Below are positions 33,134-43,093 of a stretch of DNA of 64,000 nt, piece by piece. Where the stretch lies: NCBI GenBank assembly GCA_017506865.1, contig JAFCMP010000257.1, positions 372,001-436,000 of the forward strand. The letters run 5' to 3'. Below the pieces are notes generated by a model. The model made no database searches, was not told the origin of the DNA, and saw nothing but the letters and a program-made list of their open reading frames with translations. Within the stretch, counting starts at the first letter, position 1. The number at the start of each line of letters is the position of its first letter. This DNA comes from Tribonema minus. Lineage: Eukaryota; Sar; Xanthophyceae; Tribonematales; Tribonemataceae. The translations under genes were made by a program, and so were the position numbers.

Positions 33134-33659
33134 GCTTGCATGCTGTGCTTCATGTGCCTCACCAGAGCACACGATATGCCATGTGCATGCCATAATGGGG
33201 TGACAAAAAAAAAGTGCCACCAGGCCTAATTTCAAAGTTAAAATCGGAACGCCCAATAAAACACCCAGGCCTAATTAGGATCGCTGCTCCGAGTCGGTAT
33301 GCTCCTGATTCTTGACTGACCGGCCTAGTTTGGCACATGACGGTATGCTATATAGTGCAGTATAAGTTCAACTTGAAACAATTAATTATTTGAAAATTGT
33401 TCATGAAATTCACGACACTGTCATCGTCACGGCCCGGATATCGCATATGCTTGTATTATATTATATACCATTCAATTGAGTTTCAGTTCGAAGATTTCTT
33501 GCAAGTACACGTAGAACGTACAGTACTCAGTCTGCATGCAGACACTTTGAACCTGCTAGTATACTATAGTACTTCAAGTTGCTAAGGACCGCATTCGCCA
33601 TGCTCTCCATGATCGGGCTTGACGAGATGGTCAAACTACTTCAAGGTACACACTAGAGC
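33134..33659. other. AT-rich flank of the LTR element
   Basis: No coding signal. Several TTCAAGTTG/CAACTTGAA words occur (33,367 and 33,573). Confidence 0.4.
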
Positions 33660-33698
33660 GGGTTAGGGTTAGGGTTAGGGTTAGGGTTAGGGTTAGGG
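33660..33698 (+). repeat. Interstitial telomeric repeat, six perfect GGGTTA units
   Basis: Six exact GGGTTA repeats plus GGG. Directly after comes GCTGCTGCGTTGA, which also occurs in the family A 3' tail. Confidence 0.95.
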
Positions 33699-33740
33699 CT
33701 GCTGCGTTGATGCTGTTAGAATATGAGCACTTCCGACTTC

Positions 33741-33817
33741 ACTGTGAGGTAGGGGTGCATGTGAGGCAACTGTCTATCTGGTTAAGAAAGTCTGACCAGA
33801 TAGTGCACAACCTTTTG
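33741..33817 (+). repeat. Duplicated target segment, occupied copy
   Basis: GTGAGGTAGGGGTGCATGTG to CAACCTTTTGT recurs at 34,131-34,205 with few differences. Here it is interrupted by a family B fragment; there it runs on into GTTGGAAGTGCCCCTGTCTT uninterrupted. Confidence 0.9.
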
Positions 33818-33951
33818 TATGCCATTTGGCGGCGGCAGCGTTTGAGTGGTTGTCGTTGCGACACTTTCAGACTGTCATACGACATGTAGATTCCTTACAG
33901 CTAGATGCCAATCATCTAGGCTTTTTCGCGCCCTGAGCGAGAATTAATAAA
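33818..33951 (+). mobile_element. Family B insertion, about 134 bp, 5'-truncated
   Basis: From ATGCCATTTGGCGGCGGC to GAATTAATAAAA this matches 35,807-35,938. It begins in the last codons of the ORF (MPFGG) and includes the whole 3' untranslated region with hairpin GGCTTTTTCGCGCCC. Confidence 0.9.
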
Positions 33952-33954
33952 ATG

Positions 33955-34012
33955 TAGTTGGAAGTGCCCCTGTCTTAACAGTTTGAGGAGTCGGGTTCGA
34001 TACCCACCAAAG
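33955..34012 (+). other. tRNA-like segment with a B-box (degenerate)
   Basis: GTTGGAAGTGCC resembles the second half of a D-arm. About 35 bases on, GGGTTCGATACCC matches the pol III B-box consensus GGTTCGANNCC. The T-stem pairs over only three bases and there is no acceptor stem, so this is not a functional tRNA. It may be a tRNA-derived SINE remnant. The paralogue at 34,211-34,262 has GGGTTTCAGACCC instead. Confidence 0.35.
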
Positions 34013-34130
34013 TCTTCGGATTTTTCAGCATCAGCCTCCCCCCGGGTGCTGGGAAATCAAACCCGGTGAAAACAGAAAACCACTGGCAATGCGACTTGGG
34101 GACCAAGTCAAACAATGAGTAGGGGAGATT

Positions 34131-34240
34131 GTGAGGTAGGGGTGCATGTGAGGCAACTGTCTATCTGGTTAAGAAAGTCTGACCAGATAATGCGCAACCT
34201 TTTGTGGTACAGTTGGAAGTGCCCCTGTCTTAACATCACC
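34131..34240 (+). repeat. Duplicated target segment, unoccupied copy
   Basis: The same sequence as 33,741-33,817 continues through TTGTGGTACAGTTGGAAGTG without insertion. It serves as a natural empty-site control for the family B insertion 390 bp upstream. Confidence 0.9.
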
Positions 34241-34466
34241 TTGTGTGTGGGTTTCAGACCCAGCAGTTTCATAGCACGATTCAGGCGCGTTTCACGAGAT
34301 GTGCGTTACATGGCGGTTACGTCCACCGTATGACAGTCACATTTCTACCGTATATGTTTAGTAATATTCACTCTCGTTTGGACCAGCACCCGCGGTGTGG
34401 CGATGCCTGTCAGCCTCTTCTGCTGCCCTTGCTAGTGCACAACACTGCATTTCCAATGATGCAAAC

Positions 34467-34500
34467 TTTTTTATTGCATAGGCAACTTGGCCTCCTTTGG
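34467..34500 (+). mobile_element. Decayed family A tail fragment
   Basis: TTTTTTATTGCATAGGCAAC followed by TTGGCCTCCTTTGGCCTT aligns with the family A 3' tail (TTTTCGATTGCATAGGCAAC...) with several changes. Confidence 0.55.
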
Positions 34501-34874
34501 CCTTAATAATCTATAAGCCTTGAAGTATACAAAACTTAGTCCATTAGTACAGGCGGCGCAGCTGCAGCACCAGCGCACGCAGCAGCGGCAGCCGTCAATG
34601 CAGGCGCTGCGCGTTCCACACCAGCAATGCTACAAGGCGCAGCAGCAGCAGGCGCGCCTGCCCCTCATGCGGACGATCGCCACAGCTGCCACATCTCTAC
34701 GTGCAGCAACAGGTGACAAGCTGGAACATATACTGCCACCAGCGCTAACGCCACTGCAGCAGCAACCACCTACGCAGCAGCCGCCGCTGCGGCCGACAGC
34801 AGGTGGTGGCACTGGTGCGGATGCTGCTTGCGTACTTGACGCCAGTGCTCTACAGTTGCAGTGTACTACCTACT

Positions 34875-35832
34875 AGCCTGAAGCGCCCCAATCAGAGTGC
34901 GCTTGCAGATGCCGTCGCTACCGAGCTTGCAGATAAGGTGGAGGCGGACCTGCAACAGCTGCCGCAGGGCACGCAACGCACGCAAGCACTTGCTCGATTC
35001 CGGTCGCAGCGCCACATGCACTCGATCGGCATGGCATTCCTCAGCGAGCCCATGTACTCCACAACGGCTTCGTTCGATGGCCTATCCTGGCAGCTGGCCG
35101 TCAAACGCGCCATCGGAGTAGAGGAGCAGACGGCAGGCTGCAAGCTGTGCGGGAAGTCGCCGGGCGGCACCCTGCATGCGCGGCTGTGTCAAGCGCCACG
35201 CGTCAAGGCGCACGACACCATCGTCCACAATAGCGTCAAGAGGGCCACGCAGCGCATCCTGCGGCAATACCTCAAAACGGGACTGGTGGACGAGGACTAC
35301 ACGCCGTTTCTGGGGTCCGCCGGGCCGGATGGACATCGTGCTGCCTGCCGACGCCTGCCCGGTGACCGGCTACGACGACCCGACACGCCACCTACCGCTC
35401 ATGGTGGACGTTACCTGCTTCGAGGCACAGGTGGCGTCGCGGGCGGCGAAGACTGCAGCAGACCCCGAGCGATGCTGCCGCGACCAAGAGGCCGCCAAGA
35501 CTACCCACTATTCTGGTCATTATGATCAGCATTGCTACAAACTTGCCACTTTGGCAATAGGGTCATTTGGCAGCATCGGGGAGCAGGGGCGGAAGCTGCT
35601 GGAGGCTGTGGCGACGGAGTATGCCAGCAGGATGTCAGTGCCCGGAGGAGCGCGCCCTAAAGCTCTCAAGGGCATCGCCCTGGCGCGCTTACGCTCGGCA
35701 CTGTCGGCAGCGCTCCACATGGCGTACTCTGGCCGTGTCATGACACACATGGCAGAGTCCAGGGGGGGGGGGCACATGGAGGAGGACGTAGGGGAGGACC
35801 CCGAGATGCCATTTGGCGGCGGCGGCGTTTAA
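34875..35832 (+). pseudogene. C-terminal CCHC knuckle and REL endonuclease of family B
   Basis: One frame reads LKRPNQSALADAVATELADK, ARFRSQRHMHSIGMAFLSEP and the knuckle CKLCGKSPGGTLHARLC, then KRATQRILRQYLKTGL and YTPFLGS. The endonuclease core then continues in a second frame: RMDIVL, HLPLMVDVTCFEAQ, AAKTTHYSGHYDQH and GEQGRKLLEAVATEYAS to a stop at 35,832. The switch is at about 35,318-35,330, in a run of G/C. The knuckle and the following helix align with family A (CPWRCSDVSPTSTHAISC then TAQKRCLQRILRQH), so both families share this domain order. The RT itself is lost by 5' truncation. Confidence 0.85.
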
Positions 35833-35939
35833 GTGGTTGTCGTTGCGACACTTTCAGACTGTCATACGACATGTAGATTCCTTACAGCTAGATGCCAATC
35901 ATCTGGGCTTTTTCGCGCCCTGAGCGAGAATTAATAAAA
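35833..35939 (+). other. Family B 3' untranslated tail with terminal hairpin
   Basis: GTGGTTGTCGTTGCGACACT, CGACATGTAGATTCCTTACA and CAATCATCTGGGC lead to GGGCTTTTTCGCGCCC and GAGCGAGAATTAATAAA. GGGC/GCCC can pair. AATAAA doubles as a polyadenylation-type signal. Confidence 0.8.
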
Positions 35940-35946
35940 AGTACAG

Positions 35947-37288
35947 ACATTTATTCATTAATAAATACACACTTGTCAACTGCAAAGCTCAACTTGAAGA
36001 GTGGATGATGAAATGATCTCTTGGACCACGGCAAGGTGGAGATGGGAATGATAGTTGAGCATATGCATTGAGTCCTTCCCCCACATTTTCGTTGCACGAG
36101 TGCTCTCCTGGCTTCGCGCGGCCGTATCTTGACGTATCTTGACGCATCTGCCGTGTGCAATTGCGCAAACTTGAATCATCAAATGTAGCAGCAGCAAAGA
36201 GCATGCAAGTGACAGGTTGGCGATTGGCTGCGCATAGTAAGCCGCGCAGATGAAATACATACATCTGACTGAAACACACACAACAATACAAAAATGACTG
36301 CAGTGTCTGACGACCACTGCACGTCGCCGAGAACTAGACCTGGAGATTCTGAACACCACGCACGCACGCGCAGTTGAGATTTTATGCTGTCCGGCCTGCG
36401 CGTGCCCAGGCATGCTGCAAGGCGGTGAATCACATCTCACACCCACACGGCCGGCCGGTCAGGCCCTGTGGCAATGCAGTGGCAGGCGCTGTGTATACAC
36501 CAACATGCCAATGCCGACCTTCCGGGATAACTGCAGGCTCTTAGGCTCTCCTTAATGGCACACTCCGCCGTGCTACTGCACGCTACAGCATGCTACAGCT
36601 CGCTACTGCTCGCGCTCACAGGATGCTACTTGCCCATCGCACTTTTTCGCATGCGTGCTCACTCGCGTGTTTCTGTTTCTGAAGACGTGCAAAGTACTGT
36701 TGTAGCGCCAGCCAATTTAACTGCAGCGACGACAGGGCTGTTTGGTGTGTAGCACGTGAGGGAGGACCGCCATGCATCAAGCGTGAGCGCAAGCAACCGA
36801 GTCGCGGCCATCTACAAGCGGACGCTAATGCTGCCATCTCCAACACAGAAGGTGTGTGCCACCTTCGCGTGTGTGTGCGATACATATGCATGCCACCATC
36901 GTGATCTCCGCAGCCTCAGTGGCGAGCGATCCCCCCCACCGTTTTCTTCAGCCAGGGCCAGCAAGATGCACAGGCTATCCGTACTCTTTGCTGCTTCTCT
37001 TAGCTCTCCTTTTGCTGCCAGTTTGTCTCTGGTCTGCTTCCGCAGCGCAACTGTGCAGCCAGCTATGCGCGCTGCATGACGATGGTGGCTACCGCTTGTT
37101 CTGAAGAGATACCCCTTGCATTCCTAACACTGCGTAGGCATCATCGTCATGTAGCCAGGCCTTGCAGCAGTTGTGAAGGAAAACTGCGGCGATCTTGTGG
37201 TGGCCGCATGCTCCTCTTGCATTTGTGGTTCTGAGCCTTGCATGCTTTTTCATTGTTGCTGCTGCTCTCGTATGGCCATGCACAACAG
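35947..37288. other. Intergenic or 5' gene region; no exon supported
   Basis: Short frames occur at 36,555-36,750 and 36,756-37,079 (+) but without clear splice partners. The next supported signal is the exon at 37,289. Confidence 0.35.
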
Positions 37289-37381
37289 TACAACTATGAG
37301 CGGAGCATGTACCGGTGGCTCATGGCCCGCAACAGCGAGGCCTTTGAGACTTGCGGCATTACGACCAAGACACTAGAGAGC
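37289..37381 (+). CDS. Exon, unknown protein (upstream part of the 37-40 kb gene)
   Basis: Acceptor GCACAACAG, then TACAACTATGAGCGGAGC, ending GAGAGC before the perfect donor GTAAGT. The 31 codons read YNYERSMYRWLMARNSEAF and ETCGITTKTLES. Phase is 0 at both ends. Confidence 0.5.
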
Positions 37382-37573
37382 GTAAGTGGCGGCTGCCTCT
37401 GATCGTGTGCTGCGAGGCCTTGAACATTTCCTATGCCTTAGTGCCCTGCAATCTCTTTGCAAAGTCGCTACTTAATGGTGGGGTGGCACAATTATTCCCG
37501 AGACATTTCACTCAGCGCCACCGCTCATTGACGCTGCACGCACGCAGCTGTTGCTATACTAATTCGTTAGCAG

Positions 37574-37667
37574 GGCATACATTGCAAAGGCTGTAAAGCT
37601 TGCAGTGGGCTGGCACTTCTCGGTGGATGTGAGTTTTGTGTTCTTTGAGTCAGGTGTTGAGGTGCAG
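37574..37667 (+). CDS. Exon, unknown protein
   Basis: After GTTAGCAG the frame reads AYIAKAVKLAVGWHFSVDV and SFVFFESGVEVQ, ending CAG before GTACAG in phase 0. It joins the exon at 37,891 in frame. It begins with one base of a split codon, so an exon between it and 37,381 is missing from this model. Confidence 0.45.
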
Positions 37668-37890
37668 GTACAGAGTTGAAAAGCAAGTGTCAACATTCAC
37701 TTCTGAGGCCTTGCTTTCAGTCAGGATCTTGTAGCTTTGTTGTCGATAGTTGCCGCACGTTCTGCATGTGCGCAGTGTTCATGCTTTGGTTGCACGACAC
37801 ACCACACGCTGATTCAGGCCAGATTCATGTATGTATACCAGCTGCTTGATTGGTCGTGGACACATGCCAAGCGCCTACGCTGGCCCACAG

Positions 37891-38035
37891 CAGCGAGCAA
37901 AGCGAATGATGTGGTTTGCAGCATGGACAGATGTTTTGCACTTGCTTTGTCAGTGCGCTCATTTGGGGCAGAGCATGCTTGGGGACTTCACAGCGGAGGC
38001 AACTGACGCCATCACATTCTTACACTTCATGACAG
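37891..38035 (+). CDS. Exon, unknown protein, hydrophobic
   Basis: After GGCCCACAG the frame reads QRAKRMMWFAAWTDVLHLLC and QSMLGDFTAEATDAITFLHF, ending ACAG before GTACAG in phase 1. It does not join directly in frame with the large exon at 38,300, so either a small exon or a different donor lies between. Confidence 0.45.
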
Positions 38036-38299
38036 GTACAGCTTGCAGTATTTTACGCGGAATGTGACACCGTATTTTTTTTTTTTCACTGCAACCGCTT
38101 CACCGTCAACTACGCCAACTTTACTACTGGTCCTGCACACGACACCAATGCGCACAGCGCATTCTCGTTCTGTACTGTGTCTCGTCTCTCGCTTGGGCGA
38201 ATCTACTACATGTACCGTGTGACGATTCGACAGTGCATCAAACGCGCGTGCTGACGCTCACTTCGCGCCGTACCACCGCACTTCAACTTCAACTTCCAG

Positions 38300-40372
38300 G
38301 CCAAGCGCGCCCGCGAGGCCTTCTACGGCTCCGGCTGGCCCGGCGCGCGCTACCTCATCCAGGTGGACTCGTCGGGGCGTCACGAGCGCACGCCGTTCTT
38401 CGAGGCCATCATCCAGCGCGGCATCCGCCACCAGAGCGGCTGCCGCTTCGACGGCGCCGCGCTCACCGCCGGCGAGCTCACCTCCCTCGGCATCGTGCGC
38501 AACCCCATCACCAAGGACTTTGTGCTCGACAAGAGCGCGTACCCCGCTGCCGCCGCCGCCGCCGGCGGCGCGCGCAGCGTGTCCGCGTATCCCCCGCCAG
38601 CGCGCCACGGCAGCGCGCAGCCGCCTCCGCCGCCGTTGCCCAAGCCGCAGCCGCGCCTTTCTCTGGTGGATGGGCTCAGGGCGGAGGCAGCGGCGGCGGC
38701 GCAGCAGCAGAAGCGCTCAGGTGAGCTGGCGCCGAGCGGCGGCGGCGGCGGCAGTGGCGCCTCGCAGACGGGCGCGCCTGCGCAGCAGCAGCAGCTGCGC
38801 CACGACCACCGCCACCAGCACCAGCAGCCCTACCAGCACCACCAGCAGCAGCAGCAGCAGCACTGGAACAGCTCCAGCGCGGAGTCGTCGCCCGTGCAGC
38901 CGGCCACGCCGTCGCCGCCGACGTGCGGCTTCACGAGCCTCCCCCACCTGCACGGCGGCGGCCACGGCCTGCCGCCGCGCCCGCCCTCCAGCGCCTTCAG
39001 CATCGGCAGCAGCGTGCACAGCGCGCAGTACGAGGCCGACGCGCACGGCGGCGGCAGCGGCGCGCGCGCGCACGTGTCGCCCACCAGCTCCACCGGCAGC
39101 CTGCACGAGGTGGGCATCGCGTTCGAGGCGTCGCGGCGGCGCGGCGGCGCCGGCGGCGGCGCGAGCGACGTCGGCGGCGGCGGCCGCAGCCGCAGTAGCA
39201 GCGCCGGCAGCACGGGCAGCGTCGCCGCCGCCAACAGCATGATGGCGCTCGCGTCGATGCTCGCGCAGCAGCAGGCGGAGTACCACGCTGCGTCGCCAGC
39301 CGGCGGCTCCGCGTCGCACTCGCCGGTGTCCGACTACGGCGACGGCGGGCCCGCGCCCGGGCTGCCGCCGATGCAGCTGAGCGTCGCCGCTGCTGCTGCC
39401 GCCGCCGCCGCTGCCGCTGCCGCCGCGAGCCCCGTGCTCGGCGCGCTGCCGCGGCTGAGCGCGCGCCGCGGCAGCTTCGACGACGCCAGCAGCTCCGGCT
39501 TCAGAGACGCGCCACAGCGCAGCAGCAGCGGCAGCGGCAGCAGCGCGCACCCCACCAACTACGCGCTGCTGGCGCTGCAGCAGACGCTGCAGGAGCTCGT
39601 GCAGAGCGAGTTCTCGGACCTGGGCGCGCACGGCGACAGCGTCTCGTTCAAGGTGCAGAAGACGGACAACGTCGCGGGGCCGTCGTCGCGCCGGCTGCAC
39701 GTCACCATCGAGGCCAACACGTCGCCGCCGCCGCCGCCGCGCGCCGCGTGGCAGCCGCCGCAGCACCCGTCTCCCCAGGGTTTCGAGCACGAGTACAACA
39801 ATCACCACCACCAGCAGCAGCAGCAGGGCGCGCCGTCGCCGCAGCATCACCACCGCAGCTTCGACCACGAGAGGCTGCAGCACCACCCCGGGTACCAGCA
39901 GCAGCAGCCGCAGCTGCCGCCGTCGCCGCAGTTCGACCACCACGGCGGCGACTACCACCACCACCACCACCAGCACCACCACTTTGTGAAGCTCGAGCAG
40001 CTTCACAGCGACTACATGCCGCACGGCGCGGATGCGTACGCATCGCAAGCCGCCGCCGACCGCCCCTCCCTCGGCCCCCCTCCCGTATGCTCTGGCAGCG
40101 GCATGGGCACGACGTACAGCAGCCATGGCAGCGCCGAAACGTGTCCGTCCGACGGCGGCGGCGCGCAGCACGGCGGCGGCAGCGGCGGCGGCAGCGGCGC
40201 CATGAGCGCGTACCGCGCCGCCGTCGCCGCCGCCGCGTACGCGGGCGCGATGGACAGCACGCGCTCCGCGCAGCAGCAGCACGCCTCAGCTCACAGCAAC
40301 GTCAACGACGTCGCCGGCGGCAACACGTTTGATGCCCTGGACTGGGACGAGCTGCTCGCCAGGCCCTGGTAG
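38300..40372 (+). CDS. Large terminal exon: Gln/His/Ala/Gly-rich protein, possible transcriptional regulator
   Basis: The open frame starts after CTTCAACTTCCAG and stops at TAG 40,370-40,372. Residues 1-75 are not low complexity (AKRAREAFYGSGWPGARYLI, FFEAIIQRGIRHQSGCRF, GIVRNPITKDFVL) and look like the end of a folded domain. The rest is poly-Ala, poly-Gly, Gln/His runs (for example HQQQQQQHW-type and DYHHHHHQHHH), with islands such as ALLALQQTLQELVQSEF and SRRLHVTIEANTSP. It closes FDALDWDELLARPW, an acidic/aromatic end resembling activation domains. GC is very high. The antisense 521-aa frame is a shadow. A nuclear regulatory role is inferred from composition only. Confidence 0.6.
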   Translation, partial: AKRAREAFYGSGWPGARYLIQVDSSGRHERTPFFEAIIQRGIRHQSGCRFDGAALTAGELTSLGIVRNPITKDFVLDKSAYPAAAAAAGGARSVSAYPPPARHGSAQPPPPPLPKPQPRLSLVDGLRAEAAAAAQQQKRSGELAPSGGGGGSGASQTGAPAQQQQLRHDHRHQHQQPYQHHQQQQQQHWNSSSAESSPVQPATPSPPTCGFTSLPHLHGGGHGLPPRPPSSAFSIGSSVHSAQYEADAHGGGSGARAHVSPTSSTGSLHEVGIAFEASRRRGGAGGGASDVGGGGRSRSSSAGSTGSVAAANSMMALASMLAQQQAEYHAASPAGGSASHSPVSDYGDGGPAPGLPPMQLSVAAAAAAAAAAAAAASPVLGALPRLSARRGSFDDASSSGFRDAPQRSSSGSGSSAHPTNYALLALQQTLQELVQSEFSDLGAHGDSVSFKVQKTDNVAGPSSRRLHVTIEANTSPPPPPRAAWQPPQHPSPQGFEHEYNNHHHQQQQQGAPSPQHHHRSFDHERLQHHPGYQQQQPQLPPSPQFDHHGGDYHHHHHQHHHFVKLEQLHSDYMPHGADAYASQAAADRPSLGPPPVCSGSGMGTTYSSHGSAETCPSDGGGAQHGGGSGGGSGAMSAYRAAVAAAAYAGAMDSTRSAQQQHASAHSNVNDVAGGNTFDALDWDELLARPW

Positions 40373-42110
40373 AAACCTGCCGCAAGGGCTGGCTCAGTGC
40401 TGGCAGCGGGGGGGAGCGTCGCCCTGCAATATTGAAGTTGACATTGCCCGATGGCCGCTCGCCCCCCCCCCCCTTCCCCCTCTTTCGTTTCTCCCCTCCT
40501 CTGCGCTCCACGCAAGTGGTGTGCCCAGAGATGGTGAGATAGTCATTTTCTCACATCCACCCTCACCGCCCCCCCTGCGACGCTCCCCCCCCTCTCCACA
40601 CACACACACACACACACGCGCGCGCGGACCTGCATGGCTTGCAGTGTGGTGACGAGTTTGGTTAAGCCCCGCACACGTTCTCGGGCACCGTTGCTTTACA
40701 GTCCTCAGGGACCTGTTTTCTACCCAATGTATCTGTGGTGCCAGTTTTCAATTATCATAGCAGGATAGTGCGGGCAGCGGATGTTGGTTTCCCGCTGTCG
40801 TATAGTGTTAGGACCCCCCCCCCCCTCCCCCCCTCCACCCTTCACAGTCTCATGCTGCGGTAGAGGTGGTGCACGCAAATTCGCCGCCCCCCCGCCCCCC
40901 CCCCCCGCCCCCTTCGCTACTAGTCTCAGGTAACACACCGCCAAAGCCTTGAAGCGCAATTCGTGTTCTGGAGCACAGTTCAGCAGTGCTCGGTCTGCAC
41001 CCCGCCACCACGTTCATTTGGCGATACACGTATCCAGTCAGAGTAGATCGGTTGACTACAGACAGACTGCTGCAGCCCCCGGCGTATGCAGATTTCGTAC
41101 CGCTCTTTGTGTTTTCCGGGCCGCGGCGCCCGCCGCCGTCGCATGTGACAGTCGCAACCCGATTTTAGCCCACCTAGCATCTGGTGCCATGGAGTTGTGT
41201 CGTCCAAATGATAAACTGTGTTGTGTGACATGTGTGTACCCCCCCCCCCCCCCTCCCCCGCGCGCCTTGTTCGCAACGCGTCGGTGGTGTCTGTGTTGTT
41301 GCTCTGTGGCCGGTTGGTGCCCCGCATGCCCTGCTGAATGCATTGCATCGTGTGGACGGCATGCTTCAACTGCCTGCGCGCATCATCGGCTGCAGTGCAT
41401 GCAGTCAGCAGCAGTCAGCGTCCATAAATGATTTCGCGCCTGGTGAGACTAGATGGGGACTGTGGCTTGATTTCAGCCCCTTCGTGCAATGGCGTAGTGC
41501 TTGACGCATGCGCTGCCTTTGATCTCAATCAAGTACCATGTGTTGCCAAAGCGTGCCAGCGACCGCAGCATGCGCATGGTGAATGACTGCGCAGCGTTCT
41601 GCTTGGTGAGATCCGCCGATGCCGTCCCCCAAAGTGCAGTGCGCCCATGTTCTCCGGCATTGAGCGCGCACGCGCGCCTTACTTTCCTTTTCGGCAGGCA
41701 CGGTATGCGCGCCTGTGCATGACAGGACCCTATCTCTAACCCTAAATTTAAGCACCCTGCTTCGTCACTCGCGCCCGCACTATTCTGGCGGCAGGCGCTA
41801 TGTGTGTGCCCACTGGGTAGGCATGTCGCGGGAGTCTACACTCTCGTTTGGCGGCGGGCAGGCTTGTGCGCGTTCATAGCAGCGGGTGCGTTACGTCATG
41901 CGTGCCTGCACACCAGAGATGGCCCATAGTGCCGTTGGTCAATCGTTTCGCGTTCGCGACAACAAGAACGTGTACAGGTTAAAAAAGTACGTGTTCAGGT
42001 ACTTTTATTATATTCCACTTGTGGCTGTGGAAATGCCATGTTGTAGGTGTGTCGCCTTGTTCTCACTCTTGGATGTAGCATGCAAAGCTTGCACGCCACA
42101 CCCCGCCCCC
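40373..42110. other. 3' flank with C-runs and a CA/CG microsatellite
   Basis: Contains C-homopolymers (about 40,466, 40,815, 40,890 and 41,240), a (CA)n(CG)n run at about 40,596-40,626, and a short TCTAACCCTAAA telomere-like word at about 41,736. No supported gene. Confidence 0.5.
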
Positions 42111-42770
42111 CACATCACCCCCAACAAAGCACCCGCAAGCGACTGTCCCCCACATACTAGCAGGGATACCAACCAAAGCTACAAGACTCTCCCCCCACAG
42201 ACAGACCCGTCTTAGGGCCACCCAGCTCCACGCAGACTCCATCTCCAACTTTTCATGCAGGCCAAGGTCACCATAATGGGCCCTGAACTGGAGATTGTGG
42301 CTATCTACGTGAACCCCGATATCATAAAGATAAGCAGAGGGAGTCACTGGGCGCCAGGCGCTGACGCTAAAAAGAAAGGCTATATAACTAAGCAAAGCAT
42401 CGCCTCCTTGATGAGCGGGACAGTGGTTCACCGGGCCTCCCATATCACCCCCAACAAAGCATCCGCAAGCGACTGTCCCCCACACACTAGCAGGGATACC
42501 AACCAAAGCTGCAAGACTCTCCCCCCACAGACAGACCCTTCTAAGGGCCACCCAGCTCCACGCAGACTCCATCTGAAAGTTTTCATGCAGGCCAAGGTCA
42601 CCATGATGGGCCCTGAACTGGAGATTGTGGCTATCTACGTGAACCCCGATATCATAGAGATAAGCAGAGGGAGTCACTGGGCGCCAGGCGCTGACGCTAG
42701 AGAGAAAGGCTATATAACTAAGTAAAGCATCGCCTCCTTGATGAGCGAGGTCACGGCTCACCGCAGGCTG
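42111..42770. repeat. Tandem duplication of a 330-bp unit, two copies
   Basis: 42,111-42,440 and 42,441-42,770 align at exactly 330 bp offset with few substitutions. The unit length is a multiple of three. On the + strand it reads QAKVTIMGPELEIVAIYVNP and SRGSHWAPGADA; on the minus strand a frame stays open across both copies. I could not assign a protein family. Confidence 0.9.
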
Positions 42771-43093
42771 CAAGCCTGACAAGATATTGCCATTTACCGC
42801 TGCGAGTAACTTGTGGTTGGTGCCGTGGCGTGCAGCCGACTCCGCTTGCTCTCCAAGCACGCCAAGCCGCTGCCTGTCCCTCCTCCGCACGCCAGCCAGG
42901 GCTTCCGAGACACCACCACACGTTTGAAGTTCTCTCGAAGGGGCTACGCACGCTGGCATCACCTGAGGGCCGCTGGTGCTAGCTCCTGCAAGCCCTGCAG
43001 CCCAGCCCACCCACCAAACCAGCCGCATTCGCTGCCACGCCTTTCGGCGTTAACGAGCTTGGGACGCTGTACTTGAAAAAAGTTCAGGTACTT

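Larger units (their letters stand above)
34553..35939 (+). mobile_element. Family B REL-type non-LTR retrotransposon, 1.39-kb 5'-truncated copy
   Basis: The insert starts GCGGCGCAGCTGCAG and ends ...GAGAATTAATAAA, flanked by AGTACAG at 34,546-34,552 and 35,940-35,946. It carries the C-terminal part of the retrotransposon protein and the complete 3' tail. The 3' parts of this copy are nearly identical to 43,094-43,476 (reverse) and 33,818-33,951. Confidence 0.88.

Noticed and set aside
38717-40282. 521-codon minus-strand frame rich in Val/Arg/Ala
   Set aside because: It is the antisense of the GC-rich Gln/His/Ala exon; composition follows directly from CAG/GCC runs and there is no splice or start context.
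42063-43028. 321-codon minus-strand frame as a gene
   Set aside because: It spans a recent tandem duplication and lacks start or splice support, so openness may be inherited from one unit.
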